Program-made: the position numbers and the translations under genes | Assembly (NCBI RefSeq): GCF_009727155.1 | Contig: NZ_WNWM01000002.1 | Coordinates: 3,162,001-3,226,000, forward strand | DNA from: Pseudoduganella dura | GTDB lineage: Bacteria > Pseudomonadota > Gammaproteobacteria > Burkholderiales > Burkholderiaceae_D | DNA length: 64,000 nucleotides | Direction of reading: 5' to 3' | Notes under the pieces: model-generated | Databases searched by the model: none | What the model saw: the letters and a program-made list of their open reading frames with translations, nothing else | What the model was told of the DNA's origin: nothing | Part shown: positions 37,681-46,725 of the stretch, piece after piece | Numbering within the stretch: position 1 is the stretch's first letter | Layout: every line of letters starts with the position of its first letter

Positions 37681-38763
37681 TTACTTCGGAATCGTGCCTT
37701 CCACGCCCTGCACGTAGAAGTTCATCGACATCAGTTCCTTCACCGGCATCGCCACGCCGGCGGCCGTCTTGACGGCGCCCGACTGGTCCTTGATCGGGCC
37801 CGTGAACGGCACCGACGTGCCGGCGGCGAAGGCCGCCTTCTTGGCTTCGAAGAGCTTGGCCGCATCGGCCGGCACCGCCGCGTTCAGGGGCGACATCTTG
37901 ACCATGCCTTCCTTCAGGCCGCCGGTGACGTGGCCGGTTTTCCACGTGCCCGCCATCACGGCCTTGGCCACCTCGGTGTAGTAGCCGCCCCACTGGTTGG
38001 TGCTGGCCGTCAGGTGCGCCTTCGGTGCGAAGCGCTGCATGTCCGAATCCCAGCCGAACGCGTACTTGCCTTTTTCCTGGGCCGCCTGCAGCGTGGCCGG
38101 GGAATCGGTGTTCTGCGTCAGCACGTCCGCGCCCTGGGCGATCAGGGTTTCCGCCGCCTGGCGTTCCTTGGCCGGGTCATACCAGCTGTTCACCCAGATG
38201 ATCTTGGTCTTGATCTTGGGGTTCACGCTCTGCGCGCCCAGCGTGAACGCATTGATGTTGCGGATCACTTCCGGCACCGGGAACGAACCGACGAAGCCGA
38301 GGGTATTCGACTTGGTCATCTTGCCGGCGACGATGCCCTGCAGGTACGCGCCTTCGTACAGGCGTGCCTCGTAGGCGCCCATGTTCTTGGTGGTCTTGAA
38401 GCCGGTGGCGTGCTGGAACACCACGTTCGGGAAAGCCTTCGCCACCTTTTCCGTCGCGTTCATGTAGCCGAACGAGGTGGTGAAGATCAGCTTGTTGCCA
38501 TCCGCCGCAAGCTTGCGGATCACGCGTTCCGAGTCGGCGCCTTCCGGCACGTTCTCCACGTAGGTGGACTTCACCTTGCCGCCCAGCGCCTTCTCCATTT
38601 CGAGCCGGCCCTGTTCATGCGCGTAGGTCCAGCCGGCATCGCCAACGGGGCCGATATAGACGAAACCGACCTTCAGAGGTTCCTGCGCCTGCGCCGGTGC
38701 GATGGCGGCCGCCGACAGCACGGCGGTCAGGGTGGCAAAGGCGAGCAGCTTGCGACGATTCAT
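37681..38763 (-). CDS. BMP family ABC transporter substrate-binding protein
   Basis: 360 residues with a signal peptide (1 to about 26, ending PAQAQEP). The mature part (VGFVYIGPVGDAGWTYAHEQGR) is the Bmp/PnrA-type nucleoside-binding fold. It would capture purine nucleosides in the periplasm and feed the ABC transporter at 40945-44565. It lies just downstream of the Tsx-like porin gene, probably co-transcribed. Confidence 0.92.
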   Translation of the reverse strand: MNRRKLLAFATLTAVLSAAAIAPAQAQEPLKVGFVYIGPVGDAGWTYAHEQGRLEMEKALGGKVKSTYVENVPEGADSERVIRKLAADGNKLIFTTSFGYMNATEKVAKAFPNVVFQHATGFKTTKNMGAYEARLYEGAYLQGIVAGKMTKSNTLGFVGSFPVPEVIRNINAFTLGAQSVNPKIKTKIIWVNSWYDPAKERQAAETLIAQGADVLTQNTDSPATLQAAQEKGKYAFGWDSDMQRFAPKAHLTASTNQWGGYYTEVAKAVMAGTWKTGHVTGGLKEGMVKMSPLNAAVPADAAKLFEAKKAAFAAGTSVPFTGPIKDQSGAVKTAAGVAMPVKELMSMNFYVQGVEGTIPK

Positions 38764-38784
38764 GATGTTCCTCTTTCAGGTTGG

Positions 38785-39633
38785 TCAGAAGTGGTATTCG
38801 GCACGCACCATCGGGGTCCGTGCGGTGGCGCCTGGAACGGTCTTCGCAGGATTGCCGAACTTGTTCTTCCAGTACTGGTAAGCCACGCCGAGCTTGAAGG
38901 TGTTCTTGTTGGCGCCGACCAGCGGGCTCACGTCGTACATCAGCTTCATGTCGACGTTGATTTCCACCGCCGTGGGGCCGCCGAATTCGTTCTTGCCCTT
39001 GGTGCCGATGTAGTTCGCATAGCCTTCGAACGCCAGCGGGATATTCGGGAACGGAATACCCCACGATGCGAACAGCGCGGCGTGCGTGTCGTAGCGGTAG
39101 CGGTCGGTGGCGGTCTGCGTGAAGGTGCTGTAGGGCGCATTCGATTCATGCAACGCCACCAGGCTCAGGTTCAGGAAGCCGGGCACGTCGAACATCACCG
39201 TGGGGCCCAGGACCAGCATGCGCTTCTTCGAGTTGTAGCCGGCATCGGTCTTGCTGTTGATGTCGAAGCCCGCCGTCACGCCCAGGCCGCGGATCGGACC
39301 GTACTTGAACTCCCTGCCCATCACCTTGCCCAGGTCCAGCGTGTGGCGGTACAGCGCATAGGCCTCGTGGGCACCGGAGCGGGCGCCGGCCGCGGAAGGG
39401 TCGTTCTCGTCCGACATCAGGTAATCGACGCTGAAGAAATTGGTGCCGTACTTGTAGCCGCTGGAATGGCTGAAGTTCACCACGTGCTTGACGATGTCGT
39501 TACCGTTGTACGGTTCCGAGAACTTCGAGCCGTAGCGGTAGCTCAGCGACGTGTCGCTCCAGTCCGCGGCCTGGGCGGCGCAGGCGCAGGTGGCGGCGAG
39601 GGCGAAAGCAGCAGCAAAACGAATGGTCTTCAT
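38785..39633 (-). CDS. Tsx-like nucleoside-specific outer membrane channel
   Basis: 282 residues with a signal peptide (1 to about 22, ending AQAADW). Alternating hydrophobic strands, the C-terminal VRAEYHF (outer membrane sorting aromatic end) and the SYRYGSKFSEPYNGNDIVKH opening match the OmpK/Tsx-type channel family. It would admit nucleosides across the outer membrane for the BMP protein encoded 21 bp downstream. A GTTGTATAAC sequence at 39652-39661 resembles a half-preserved GntR operator. Confidence 0.82.
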   Translation of the reverse strand: MKTIRFAAAFALAATCACAAQAADWSDTSLSYRYGSKFSEPYNGNDIVKHVVNFSHSSGYKYGTNFFSVDYLMSDENDPSAAGARSGAHEAYALYRHTLDLGKVMGREFKYGPIRGLGVTAGFDINSKTDAGYNSKKRMLVLGPTVMFDVPGFLNLSLVALHESNAPYSTFTQTATDRYRYDTHAALFASWGIPFPNIPLAFEGYANYIGTKGKNEFGGPTAVEINVDMKLMYDVSPLVGANKNTFKLGVAYQYWKNKFGNPAKTVPGATARTPMVRAEYHF

Positions 39634-39843
39634 GCGAGGGTCCTTGTAAGTGTTGTATAACGGATTGCATCCAATGTGCCGGTCGATTGCATGCAACGTC
39701 GACAGTACCTGTTAGCAAGTACCGGGCCAGCCCGCTGTCTCCTATGACGGGTTGGCTGCCGCGTTGTCACGCCGCACCAAGACGGTTCGTGCAGCGGTGC
39801 CGATGTGCAGTGCCGGTGCATTATGCACACAATCACGGTGCGC

Positions 39844-39855
39844 TTTGTATACAAT
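39844..39855. promoter_or_regulatory. Putative GntR operator upstream of the porin-BMP genes
   Basis: TTTGTATACAAT contains the palindrome TTGTATACAA. An identical core lies at 40847-40858 upstream of the ABC transporter. GntR/FCD regulators bind such short dyads. The site is 211 bp upstream of the porin start and just after the GntR stop. Confidence 0.6.
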
Positions 39856-39857
39856 TT

Positions 39858-40700
39858 TCAGCATCCCGACAATGCCTCGGCGAGACTGAGCTTGCGCTCC
39901 GGAGCGCCCAGATTCAGCCGCGCCTCGATCTCTTCGAGGTGATGTTCGATCAGCGCGGTGGCTCCCGCGCTGTCGCGTTTTTCGATCAATGCCAGCAGGT
40001 CGTCGTGTTCGTGGTTGCCGCACATCGGCACGCCCGGGTTTTCATAGACGGCGATGATCAGCGACGAGCGCGACACCAGTTCCACCATGAAGCGCTGCAG
40101 CACCGCGTTGCCGGCCAGCTCCGCCAGCAGCAGGTGGAATTCGCCGCCCAGGCGGATCCACGCTGCGCGGTCGCCGCTGTGGCGCGCCTGTTCTTCCGCT
40201 TCCAGCGCGGTGCGGATGCGCTGCAGCGAGGCGGGCGTGACATGGCGGATCACGAGCGGTACGATCTCGCGCTCGATGGCACGGCGAGCCGCGAAGACAT
40301 CGCGCGCTTCAGCGGGCGAGGGCGATGCCACCACGGCGCCGCGGTTGGGGCGCAGCACCACGATGTGATCGTGCGCGAGCCGCTGCAGCGCCTTGCGCAC
40401 GGTGGTGCGGCTCACGTCATACAGTTCGCAGAATTCCGCTTCGCCCAGCCGCGTGCCCGGCGGCAGCCGGTGGCTCATCACGGCATTGACCACGGCACTG
40501 TAGATGCGCAGGTCCACGGCGGCGCCGCGCCTGGGCGCCATGTCCTGTTTTTTGATGTCCTGGGTTTTGACGTCCTGCTTTCCGACGTCCTGCTTTTCAG
40601 CTTCAGCCTTTTTGATGTCCTGCTTCGTCATGTCCGGTGCCGGATCGGCGGCGGGTGTGCGGCGGCCTCGTGGGCGTTCCGCTGGGGTTTGCTTGGTCAT
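39858..40700 (-). CDS. GntR family regulator (FCD domain)
   Basis: 280 residues. The winged helix (LGEAEFCELYDVSRTTVRKALQRL) is at about residues 80-120 and an all-helical FCD effector domain follows with His residues for a metal-bound ligand (FHLLLAEL, HEHDDL, HHLEEIE). The first 56 residues are unusual: a run of KQDx near-repeats (TKQDI, EKQDV, GKQDV, TQDIKKQDM). It sits between the porin/BMP and ABC operons, both preceded by the same palindrome, and probably controls both. Confidence 0.9.
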   Translation of the reverse strand: MTKQTPAERPRGRRTPAADPAPDMTKQDIKKAEAEKQDVGKQDVKTQDIKKQDMAPRRGAAVDLRIYSAVVNAVMSHRLPPGTRLGEAEFCELYDVSRTTVRKALQRLAHDHIVVLRPNRGAVVASPSPAEARDVFAARRAIEREIVPLVIRHVTPASLQRIRTALEAEEQARHSGDRAAWIRLGGEFHLLLAELAGNAVLQRFMVELVSRSSLIIAVYENPGVPMCGNHEHDDLLALIEKRDSAGATALIEHHLEEIEARLNLGAPERKLSLAEALSGC

Positions 40701-40846
40701 TCACAGTCTCCGCTTCGGTTCGGGATCGGGCGGGATCGGTCCGCACGCGATAGTGTTGTAAAGCAGGAATCGTGCTCGGTACTGAAGAGTGAAAGCACGT
40801 GCGGAATGCACGCAATTGGTGAGATAGTGGACATGTTGTGGTGCAG

Positions 40847-40858
40847 TTTGTATACAAA
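40847..40858. promoter_or_regulatory. Putative GntR operator upstream of the ABC transporter
   Basis: TTTGTATACAAA is a perfect 12-bp palindrome 87 bp upstream of the ATPase start and about 147 bp upstream of the divergent GntR start. It shares its 11-base core with the site at 39844-39855. Confidence 0.65.
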
Positions 40859-40944
40859 TTGATGCGTCCTTTGTTGCGTTCGCCCGACAAAACGGTGGCA
40901 TGCAACTTGCACAGGCTTTCCCGTTACCCAAGATGGAGCCGCAG

Positions 40945-42567
40945 ATGAGCGAACCACAGGCAGCGCCGCCCGCGCGGCAAAAAACGGAGCCAAGGCTGCA
41001 ACTGCTCGGCATCTCGAAGATTTATCCGTCCGTCGTCGCCAACGACAGCGTGGACCTCACCGTGATGCCCGGCGAAATCCACGCGGTGCTGGGCGAGAAC
41101 GGCGCCGGCAAGAGCACGCTGATGAAGATGATCTACGGCGTGACGCACCCCGACGCGGGAGAGATCGTGTGGGAAGGGCGGCAGGTGACGATTCCATCGC
41201 CGGCCGCCGCGCGCCGCCTCGGCATCGGCATGGTGTTCCAGCACTTCGCGCTGTTCGAAACGCTCACGGTGGCCGAGAACATCGCGCTGGCGCTGGACGA
41301 GAAGATCACGCCGGCGAAGCTGTCGCCGCGTATCCGCGAGGTATCGGCGCGCTACGGGCTGCCGCTCGACCCCGACCGCCGCGTGCACAGCATGTCCGTC
41401 GGCGAGCGCCAGCGCGTGGAAATCGTGCGCTGCCTGCTGCAGTCGCCGCGCCTCCTGATCATGGACGAACCGACTTCCGTGCTGACGCCGGACGCGGTGC
41501 AGAAGCTGTTCGTCTCGCTGCGCCAGCTGGCCGCCGAAGGCGTCAGCATCCTGTATATCAGCCACAAGCTCGACGAGATCCAGTCGCTGTGCGACAAGGC
41601 CACGGTGCTGCGCGCCGGCCGCGTGTCCGGCACCGCCACGCCGAAGACGCAAACGGCGCACGAACTGGCCGAACTGATGATCGGCGGCGACCTGCCCACC
41701 TGCACGCTGGTGCCGCGCGCGCCGGGCGAAGTGCGGCTGGCGCTGGACAACCTGTCCCTCGCCAGCCCCGACCCGTTCGGTACCAACCTGCGGGACATCA
41801 CGCTGGACGTGCATGCCGGCGAGATCGTCGGCCTGGCCGGCGTGTCCGGCAACGGCCAGCAGGAATTGATGAAGGCGATTTCCGGCGAGGTGCCGCTGCG
41901 CCATGCAAGCGGCATCCGCCTGTTCGGCATCGATGCGGGCCGGCTGAACGCGGCCGCGCGCCGCCGGCTCGGACTGGGCTTCGTGCCGGAAGAGCGGCTC
42001 GGGCGCGGCGCGGTGCCCGGCATGTCGCTGGCGGACAACGCGCTGCTCACGGGCTACCTGGCCGATGGTGCCGGCATGCTGACCGGTGGCCTGGCAGGCG
42101 GACTGCTGGGAGGCCTGATCCGGCGCGGTGCGATCCGCGCCTTCGCCGACAGTGTGATCGACCGCTTCAAGGTGAAGTGCGGCGGCGCCGGCTCGGCCGC
42201 TTCCAGCCTTTCGGGCGGCAACCTGCAGAAGTTCATCGTCGGCCGCGAGATCGCGCTGGCGCCGAAGGTGATGGTGCTGGCGCAGCCCACGTGGGGCGTC
42301 GACATCGGCGCGGCGATGCTGATCCGCCAGGCCATCATCGACCTGCGCGACCAGGGCGTTGCCGTGCTGGTCATCTCGGAAGAACTCGACGAGCTGTTCA
42401 TGATGTGCGACCGCATCGCCGTGCTGGCCAAGGGCCGGCTGTCGCGCGCCGTGCCCGCGAAGGAAGCGACGGTCAACCAGGTCGGGGTGTGGATGAGCGG
42501 CGACTTTTCCACAGGCGCAGGATCGACCACCGCAATCGAAGAAGGAAGCAACCATGTCCCGGCTTGA
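40945..42567 (+). CDS. Nucleoside-type ABC transporter ATP-binding protein (two NBDs)
   Basis: 540 residues with two ATPase halves. The first has Walker A GENGAGKST (residues 50-58), SVGERQRVEI and LLIMDEPTSVL. The second has the degenerate Walker A GVSGNGQQEL and a normal LSGGNLQK signature, as usual for YufO/RbsA-type sugar and nucleoside importers. GGAG spaced 6 bp before 40945 selects this start over 40900 or 40933. It overlaps the first permease gene by 14 bp. Confidence 0.93.
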   Translation: MSEPQAAPPARQKTEPRLQLLGISKIYPSVVANDSVDLTVMPGEIHAVLGENGAGKSTLMKMIYGVTHPDAGEIVWEGRQVTIPSPAAARRLGIGMVFQHFALFETLTVAENIALALDEKITPAKLSPRIREVSARYGLPLDPDRRVHSMSVGERQRVEIVRCLLQSPRLLIMDEPTSVLTPDAVQKLFVSLRQLAAEGVSILYISHKLDEIQSLCDKATVLRAGRVSGTATPKTQTAHELAELMIGGDLPTCTLVPRAPGEVRLALDNLSLASPDPFGTNLRDITLDVHAGEIVGLAGVSGNGQQELMKAISGEVPLRHASGIRLFGIDAGRLNAAARRRLGLGFVPEERLGRGAVPGMSLADNALLTGYLADGAGMLTGGLAGGLLGGLIRRGAIRAFADSVIDRFKVKCGGAGSAASSLSGGNLQKFIVGREIALAPKVMVLAQPTWGVDIGAAMLIRQAIIDLRDQGVAVLVISEELDELFMMCDRIAVLAKGRLSRAVPAKEATVNQVGVWMSGDFSTGAGSTTAIEEGSNHVPA

Positions 42568-43645
42568 AGCCCGCCCCGAACCCTCGCGCGCAATGATGCT
42601 GGCGTCGCCCCTGATCGCCGCGCTGGCGATGCTCGTCACCGGCTCGATCCTGTTCCTGTTCCTGGGCCAGGAACCGCTGCACGCGTTCTACGTGTATTTC
42701 ATCAAGCCGGCCACCACGCTGTATGGCGTCGGCGAACTGCTGCTGAAAGCCACGCCGCTGATCCTGTGCGGCGTGGGCCTGGCGATCGGCTTTCGCGCCG
42801 ATGTGCACAACATCGGCGCGGACGGCCAGCTGACGATGGGCGCGATCGCCGCCGGCTGCGTGGCGCTGTACTTCGACGGCGTGGAAGCGCAGTGGGTGCT
42901 GCCGCTGATGCTGCTTGCCGGCGCGCTGGGCGGCATGGCGTGGGCGGCGATTCCCGCGCTGCTGCGTACGCGCTTCAACACCAGCGAGATCCTGGTCAGC
43001 CTGATGCTGGTGTACGTGGCTTACCTGCTGCTGAGCTACCTGGTGCACGGCCCGCTGCGCGATCCGGACGGCTTCAATTTCCCGCAATCGAAGATGTTCG
43101 GCGATTCGGCCACGCTGCCGCTGCTGGTCGAGGGCTTGCGCGTGAATGCCGCCTTCATCCTGTCGCTGGTGGCCGTGGCCGGCGCATGGTTCTTCTGCCG
43201 CCACACGTTCGCCGGCTACCGCATGCAGGTCAGCGGCATGTCGCCGGCGGCCGCGCTGTACGCGGGCTTTTCGGCACCGAAGAACGTGTGGCTGGCGTTC
43301 CTCGTCAGCGGCGCGATGGCGGGCCTGGCCGGGGTAGGGGAGGTGGCCGGCCCGATCGGCCAGCTGCAGCCTTCGGTATCGCCCGGCTACGGCTTCGCCG
43401 CGATCATCGTCGCCTACGTGGGCCGCCTGCACCCGGTGGGCGTGCTGCTGGCGGCGCTGCTGATGTCGCTGCTGTACATCGGCGGCGAAGCGGCGCAGAT
43501 CGAGCTGCAGCTGCCCTCCGCGATCACCGGCCTGTTCCAGGGCCTGCTGCTGTTCTACCTGCTGGCGGCCGACCTGTTCATCCACTACCGCTTCAAGCCG
43601 CGCGTGCGCGTGGCAACCCCGGCAAAATCGGAGATCGCCGCATGA
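42554..43645 (+). CDS. ABC transporter permease (YufP-like)
   Basis: 363 residues with about nine membrane helices and the FRADVHNIGADGQLTMGAIAA segment typical of BPD_transp_2 permeases in BMP-type nucleoside importers. It pairs with the second permease to form the channel. It starts within the end of the ATPase gene. Confidence 0.93.
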   Translation: MSRLEARPEPSRAMMLASPLIAALAMLVTGSILFLFLGQEPLHAFYVYFIKPATTLYGVGELLLKATPLILCGVGLAIGFRADVHNIGADGQLTMGAIAAGCVALYFDGVEAQWVLPLMLLAGALGGMAWAAIPALLRTRFNTSEILVSLMLVYVAYLLLSYLVHGPLRDPDGFNFPQSKMFGDSATLPLLVEGLRVNAAFILSLVAVAGAWFFCRHTFAGYRMQVSGMSPAAALYAGFSAPKNVWLAFLVSGAMAGLAGVGEVAGPIGQLQPSVSPGYGFAAIIVAYVGRLHPVGVLLAALLMSLLYIGGEAAQIELQLPSAITGLFQGLLLFYLLAADLFIHYRFKPRVRVATPAKSEIAA

Positions 43646-44565
43646 ATACCGAATACGTGATCGCATTCCTGGCCAGCACCGCCGGTGCCGCCACGCCGCT
43701 CGTGCTGGCGTCGTCCGGCGAGCTCGTGGCAGAACGCTCCGGCGTGCTGAACCTGGGGCTCGAGGGCATCATGCTGGTGGGCGCCGTGACCGGCTTCATG
43801 GCCACGGTGCATACCGGTTCGCTCACGCTGGGGCTGGCGGCCGCGCTGGCGGCCGGCATGGCGATGTCGCTGATCTTCGGCTTCCTCGTGCTCACGCTGC
43901 AGACGAACCAGGTGGCGACCGGCCTGGCGCTGACGTTGTTCGGCATCGGCCTGTCCGCCTTCCTCGGCCGCGACCTGGTGGGGCAGACCGTGGCGCCGCT
44001 GCCGGCGCTGTCGTTCCCGGTGCTGTCGGACTTGCCGTTCGTCGGGCCGCTGCTGTTCCGCTTCGATGCCGTCGTCTACCTGTCGGTGCTGCTGGTGATC
44101 GCGTTGGGCTGGATGCTGGCGCGCACCCGCATCGGCCTGCAGATCCGCGCCGTCGGCGAGGCGCCGCACAGCGCGCATGCGATCGGCATGCCGGTGATCA
44201 AGCTGCGCTACGCGGCCGTGCTGTTCGGCGGCGCGATGGCCGGCGTGGGCGGCGCCTACATGTCGCTGGCGCTCACGCCGATGTGGGTCGAAGGCATGAC
44301 GGCCGGCCGCGGCTGGATCGCGCTGGCGCAGGTGGTGTTCGCCACGTGGAAGCCGCGCAACGTGGTCCTGGGTGCCTACCTGTTCGGCGGCGTCACGGTG
44401 CTGCAGTTCCACGGCCAGGGCATGGGGCTGGCGGTGCCGTCGCAGTTCCTGTCGATGCTGCCGTATGTCGCCACGATCGTCATCCTGGTGATCATCTGCC
44501 GCGATCCGAAAACGATCCTGCTGAACAAGCCGATGTCGCTGGGGCAGAATTTCAAGGCCGATTGA
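43642..44565 (+). CDS. ABC transporter permease (YufQ-like)
   Basis: 307 residues, about eight membrane helices, with the [17 protein letters not shown] segment that marks the YufQ-type second permease. The ATG overlaps the stop of the first permease (ATGA), so the ATPase and both permeases are tightly coupled. A terminator hairpin follows at 44582. Confidence 0.93.
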   Translation: MNTEYVIAFLASTAGAATPLVLASSGELVAERSGVLNLGLEGIMLVGAVTGFMATVHTGSLTLGLAAALAAGMAMSLIFGFLVLTLQTNQVATGLALTLFGIGLSAFLGRDLVGQTVAPLPALSFPVLSDLPFVGPLLFRFDAVVYLSVLLVIALGWMLARTRIGLQIRAVGEAPHSAHAIGMPVIKLRYAAVLFGGAMAGVGGAYMSLALTPMWVEGMTAGRGWIALAQVVFATWKPRNVVLGAYLFGGVTVLQFHGQGMGLAVPSQFLSMLPYVATIVILVIICRDPKTILLNKPMSLGQNFKAD

Positions 44566-44581
44566 AGCTGTCCTATCCATG

Positions 44582-44612
44582 GCCGGCGCCGCCCGGCAGG
44601 GGCGCCGGCTTT
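44582..44612 (+). terminator. Terminator of the nucleoside ABC operon
   Basis: GCCGGCGCC (44582-44590) pairs with GGCGCCGGC (44601-44609) and is followed by TTT. The U-tract is short. Confidence 0.7.
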
Positions 44613-44679
44613 AGAAGAGTCGCTCGGCTATCCCGTGTGTCCGCTGGTTTATGATGCAACATTAAACCGGGGACACACC

Positions 44680-45102
44680 ATGGACGACATCCAGCAAAAA
44701 CTCGAGCGTTTCAACAGCCGCGCCAACGGCACGCTGCCCGACCACCTGAACATCCGCTTCACGGCGGCCGCGGCGGGCGAACTTTCCGCCGAGATCGACA
44801 TCCAGAAGCATCACCTGGCGCCGAACGGTTTTCTCCATGCCGGTACCGTGGTCACGCTGGCCGACACTGCGTGCGGCTATGGCTGTTTCGTGAGCCTGCC
44901 CGAAGGCGCCGAGAACTTCACCACGATCGAACTGAAATCGAACCACCTGGGTACCGCGCGCGAAGGCACGATCGCCGTCACGGCCAGGGCCGTCCACATG
45001 GGCAAGACCACGCAGGTGTGGGATGCCACCGTCATCAACAAGGCGAGCGGCAAGACCATCGCGCTGTTCCGCTGCACGCAGATGGTGCTGTACCCCAAAT
45101 AA
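44680..45102 (+). CDS. PaaI-type hotdog-fold thioesterase
   Basis: 140 residues. The hotdog core is visible in HHLAPNGFLHAGTVVTLADTACGY, which carries the conserved N/H-G-G-type active region with an Asp, and in the FTTIELKSNHLG strand. Such enzymes hydrolyse aryl- or acyl-CoA thioesters. The ATG at 44680 is preferred because the upstream extension lacks fold residues. A 46-residue reading frame follows two bases later. Confidence 0.88.
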   Translation: MDDIQQKLERFNSRANGTLPDHLNIRFTAAAAGELSAEIDIQKHHLAPNGFLHAGTVVTLADTACGYGCFVSLPEGAENFTTIELKSNHLGTAREGTIAVTARAVHMGKTTQVWDATVINKASGKTIALFRCTQMVLYPK

Positions 45103-45103
45103 G

Positions 45104-45244
45104 ATGCTGTACGCGGCACTGGCGATCATCGCGGCCGGGATCGTGTCGGCACTGTCGCCGCTCCTGCGCGAGTGGTATGAGCAGCGCGAGCGCAAGCGCA
45201 AGGAGGCGGAGAGGGACGGACGGCGCCAGGGTCTGTCTGACTGA
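45104..45244 (+). CDS. Small membrane protein, 3' end replaced by IS sequence
   Basis: 46 residues: an N-terminal hydrophobic helix (about 2-19) and a highly charged RERKRKEAERDGRR tail. It begins one base after the thioesterase stop codon, suggesting coupling. The last five codons (QGLSD and stop) lie within or next to the terminal repeat of the IS remnant starting at 45230, so the native C-terminus has probably been lost. Family is unknown. Confidence 0.5.
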   Translation: MLYAALAIIAAGIVSALSPLLREWYEQRERKRKEAERDGRRQGLSD

Positions 45245-45645
45245 TCTCAGAGCAGCCATAAGATGATTGTTGCCACAAGCACGGTTGCAGAGAAGTTATG
45301 GCCGCGTTTTTCATAGCGTGTTGCGACGGCACGAAAGTCTTTTAGTCGGTTGATTGCGCGCTCGACGACATTGCGGCCCTTGTAAGACTCAGCATCAAAT
45401 CGTGGGGGCGATCCTCCCCTACGGCCTTTGCTCAATCGGCTTTTCTTCGCGTCGAGCCGTTCTGGGCATACGCAGCGGATGCCCTGCTGTTGAATCTGTT
45501 GTCGATAGTAGCGCGCACCGTAAGCACGATCGACGCGTACGCAGGTTGGCCGTTTTCGCGGTCGTCCTCGACATGGACGGGGGACGCAGATGGCGTCAAG
45601 GACAGCACCAAGGTTTGCCGCATCGCTGCATTGCTCAGCGGTGAG
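45230..45645 (-). mobile_element. IS5-family remnant (terminal repeat and 3' part of the transposase)
   Basis: A 13-bp terminal repeat GGTCTGTCTGACT (45230-45242) resembles the IS at 50469. Reading leftward to 45247, about 130 residues match OrfB of that element: [30 protein letters not shown] and [17 protein letters not shown] segments with the C-terminal DDE Glu region ([13 protein letters not shown]). The 5' half is missing; near 45645 the sequence changes to a different IS remnant. It is inactive. Confidence 0.85.
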
Positions 45646-46066
45646 CGCGGACAAGCGTTGTCAACTCATTCGCACGCTCAAGGTCAGTACAGCCAGCGAA
45701 CCCGACACGCTGCACTTCGAAGAAGTGCTCGATCCGGCCAATACCAGCCGGGATGTTTATGCCTGACAAAGGCTACGTCAATCAAAAGCGTGAAGAGCGG
45801 CTGGCCAACGAGGGCTACGAATGCATATCCAGCGAAGGCGTCAAGGACGAGCCGCTGTCCGAAGCGCAGCAGCGCAGGAACCGGCGCATCGCCAGCCCCC
45901 GTGCCCGCGTCGAACATGTCTTTGCCGGCATGGCGCAACTGGCAGCAAGATGCGGCGTTCGATCAGCTTGGTACATGTCACGCTGCTTTTACACCGGAAG
46001 GCTGCCACGTACAACCTGTGTCGTCTCTTCTATCTGAAAGAAGCGACGATTTCGGCGTTTTAACGC
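45646..46066 (+). pseudogene. C-terminal half of a second IS5-family transposase, frameshifted
   Basis: Pieces in different frames add up to the end of an IS5-type transposase: LKVSTASEPDTLHFEEVLDP, then after an extra T near 45768 DKGYVNQKREERLANEGYE and RRIASPRARVEHVFAGMAQ, then after a second shift near 45935 MRRSISLVHVTLLLHRKAA and YNLCRLFYL. At least two frameshifts and no N-terminal half mean it is dead. It is joined back-to-back with the remnant ending at 45645. Confidence 0.8.
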
Positions 46067-46080
46067 CCAAGGTCCGTCTG

Positions 46081-46725
46081 AATCACCCAAAACGGTGAAC
46101 TTCGGCTAAAAACTAGCCGCGAAGAGGCTCAATCGGTCACGCTCCGACCGTTTGCGCCGCTGTTTCCCCCATTCCTACGCCCAGATCCTCGATAATTCGA
46201 GGTGTCCCACCGTTTTTCGGGTCCTGCCAGTCTTCTCGTCAGCACGACAAACCTATCGCTAGCTTATACAGATTGGCGCCGCGTTTTTGGGCGGGACACT
46301 GGTTTGGCTTAATTATGGCAGAGCTGTTGGTGTTAGTTTCCTGCATCATGCTTCATTACGAAAGTGTTTCGAAATTTCATTAATAAGGTGTCGAAAAACT
46401 TTACATTTGACGTATGTACAAATTCAAAATCATTAAATTTTATCAATAAAATCAATGGCATAGCAAACATGGCATGCTTCTGGCTAGCTCTTTTCTGAAA
46501 TTATTTAGCAAATACTGAAACAGAAACTTTAGCTAGTCGGCATTATGAATTGCCAGTGATTCATGGCTCTTGCGCCAATAGAAGCTTCTGAGCTAGATAA
46601 GCTATTTAATCGCGGTTTTTGAAGAAAAAGCAACAATAGCCTCGTTACTTTAGCGTCGAAAGTACTCAGCTTTACGTATAAAGAAGGAATTATCACGCCA
46701 ATCTTCCATACCAAAAGGTGATAGC
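46081..46725. other. AT-rich non-coding stretch before the subtilase gene
   Basis: About 640 bp with no convincing gene. The first 180 bp are moderately GC-rich and contain the palindrome CCTCGA-TAAT-TCGAGG (46187-46202); the rest is strongly AT-rich and unlike the host average. The subtilase promoter presumably lies within the last 200 bp, but no clear hexamer pair is assigned. Confidence 0.6.
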
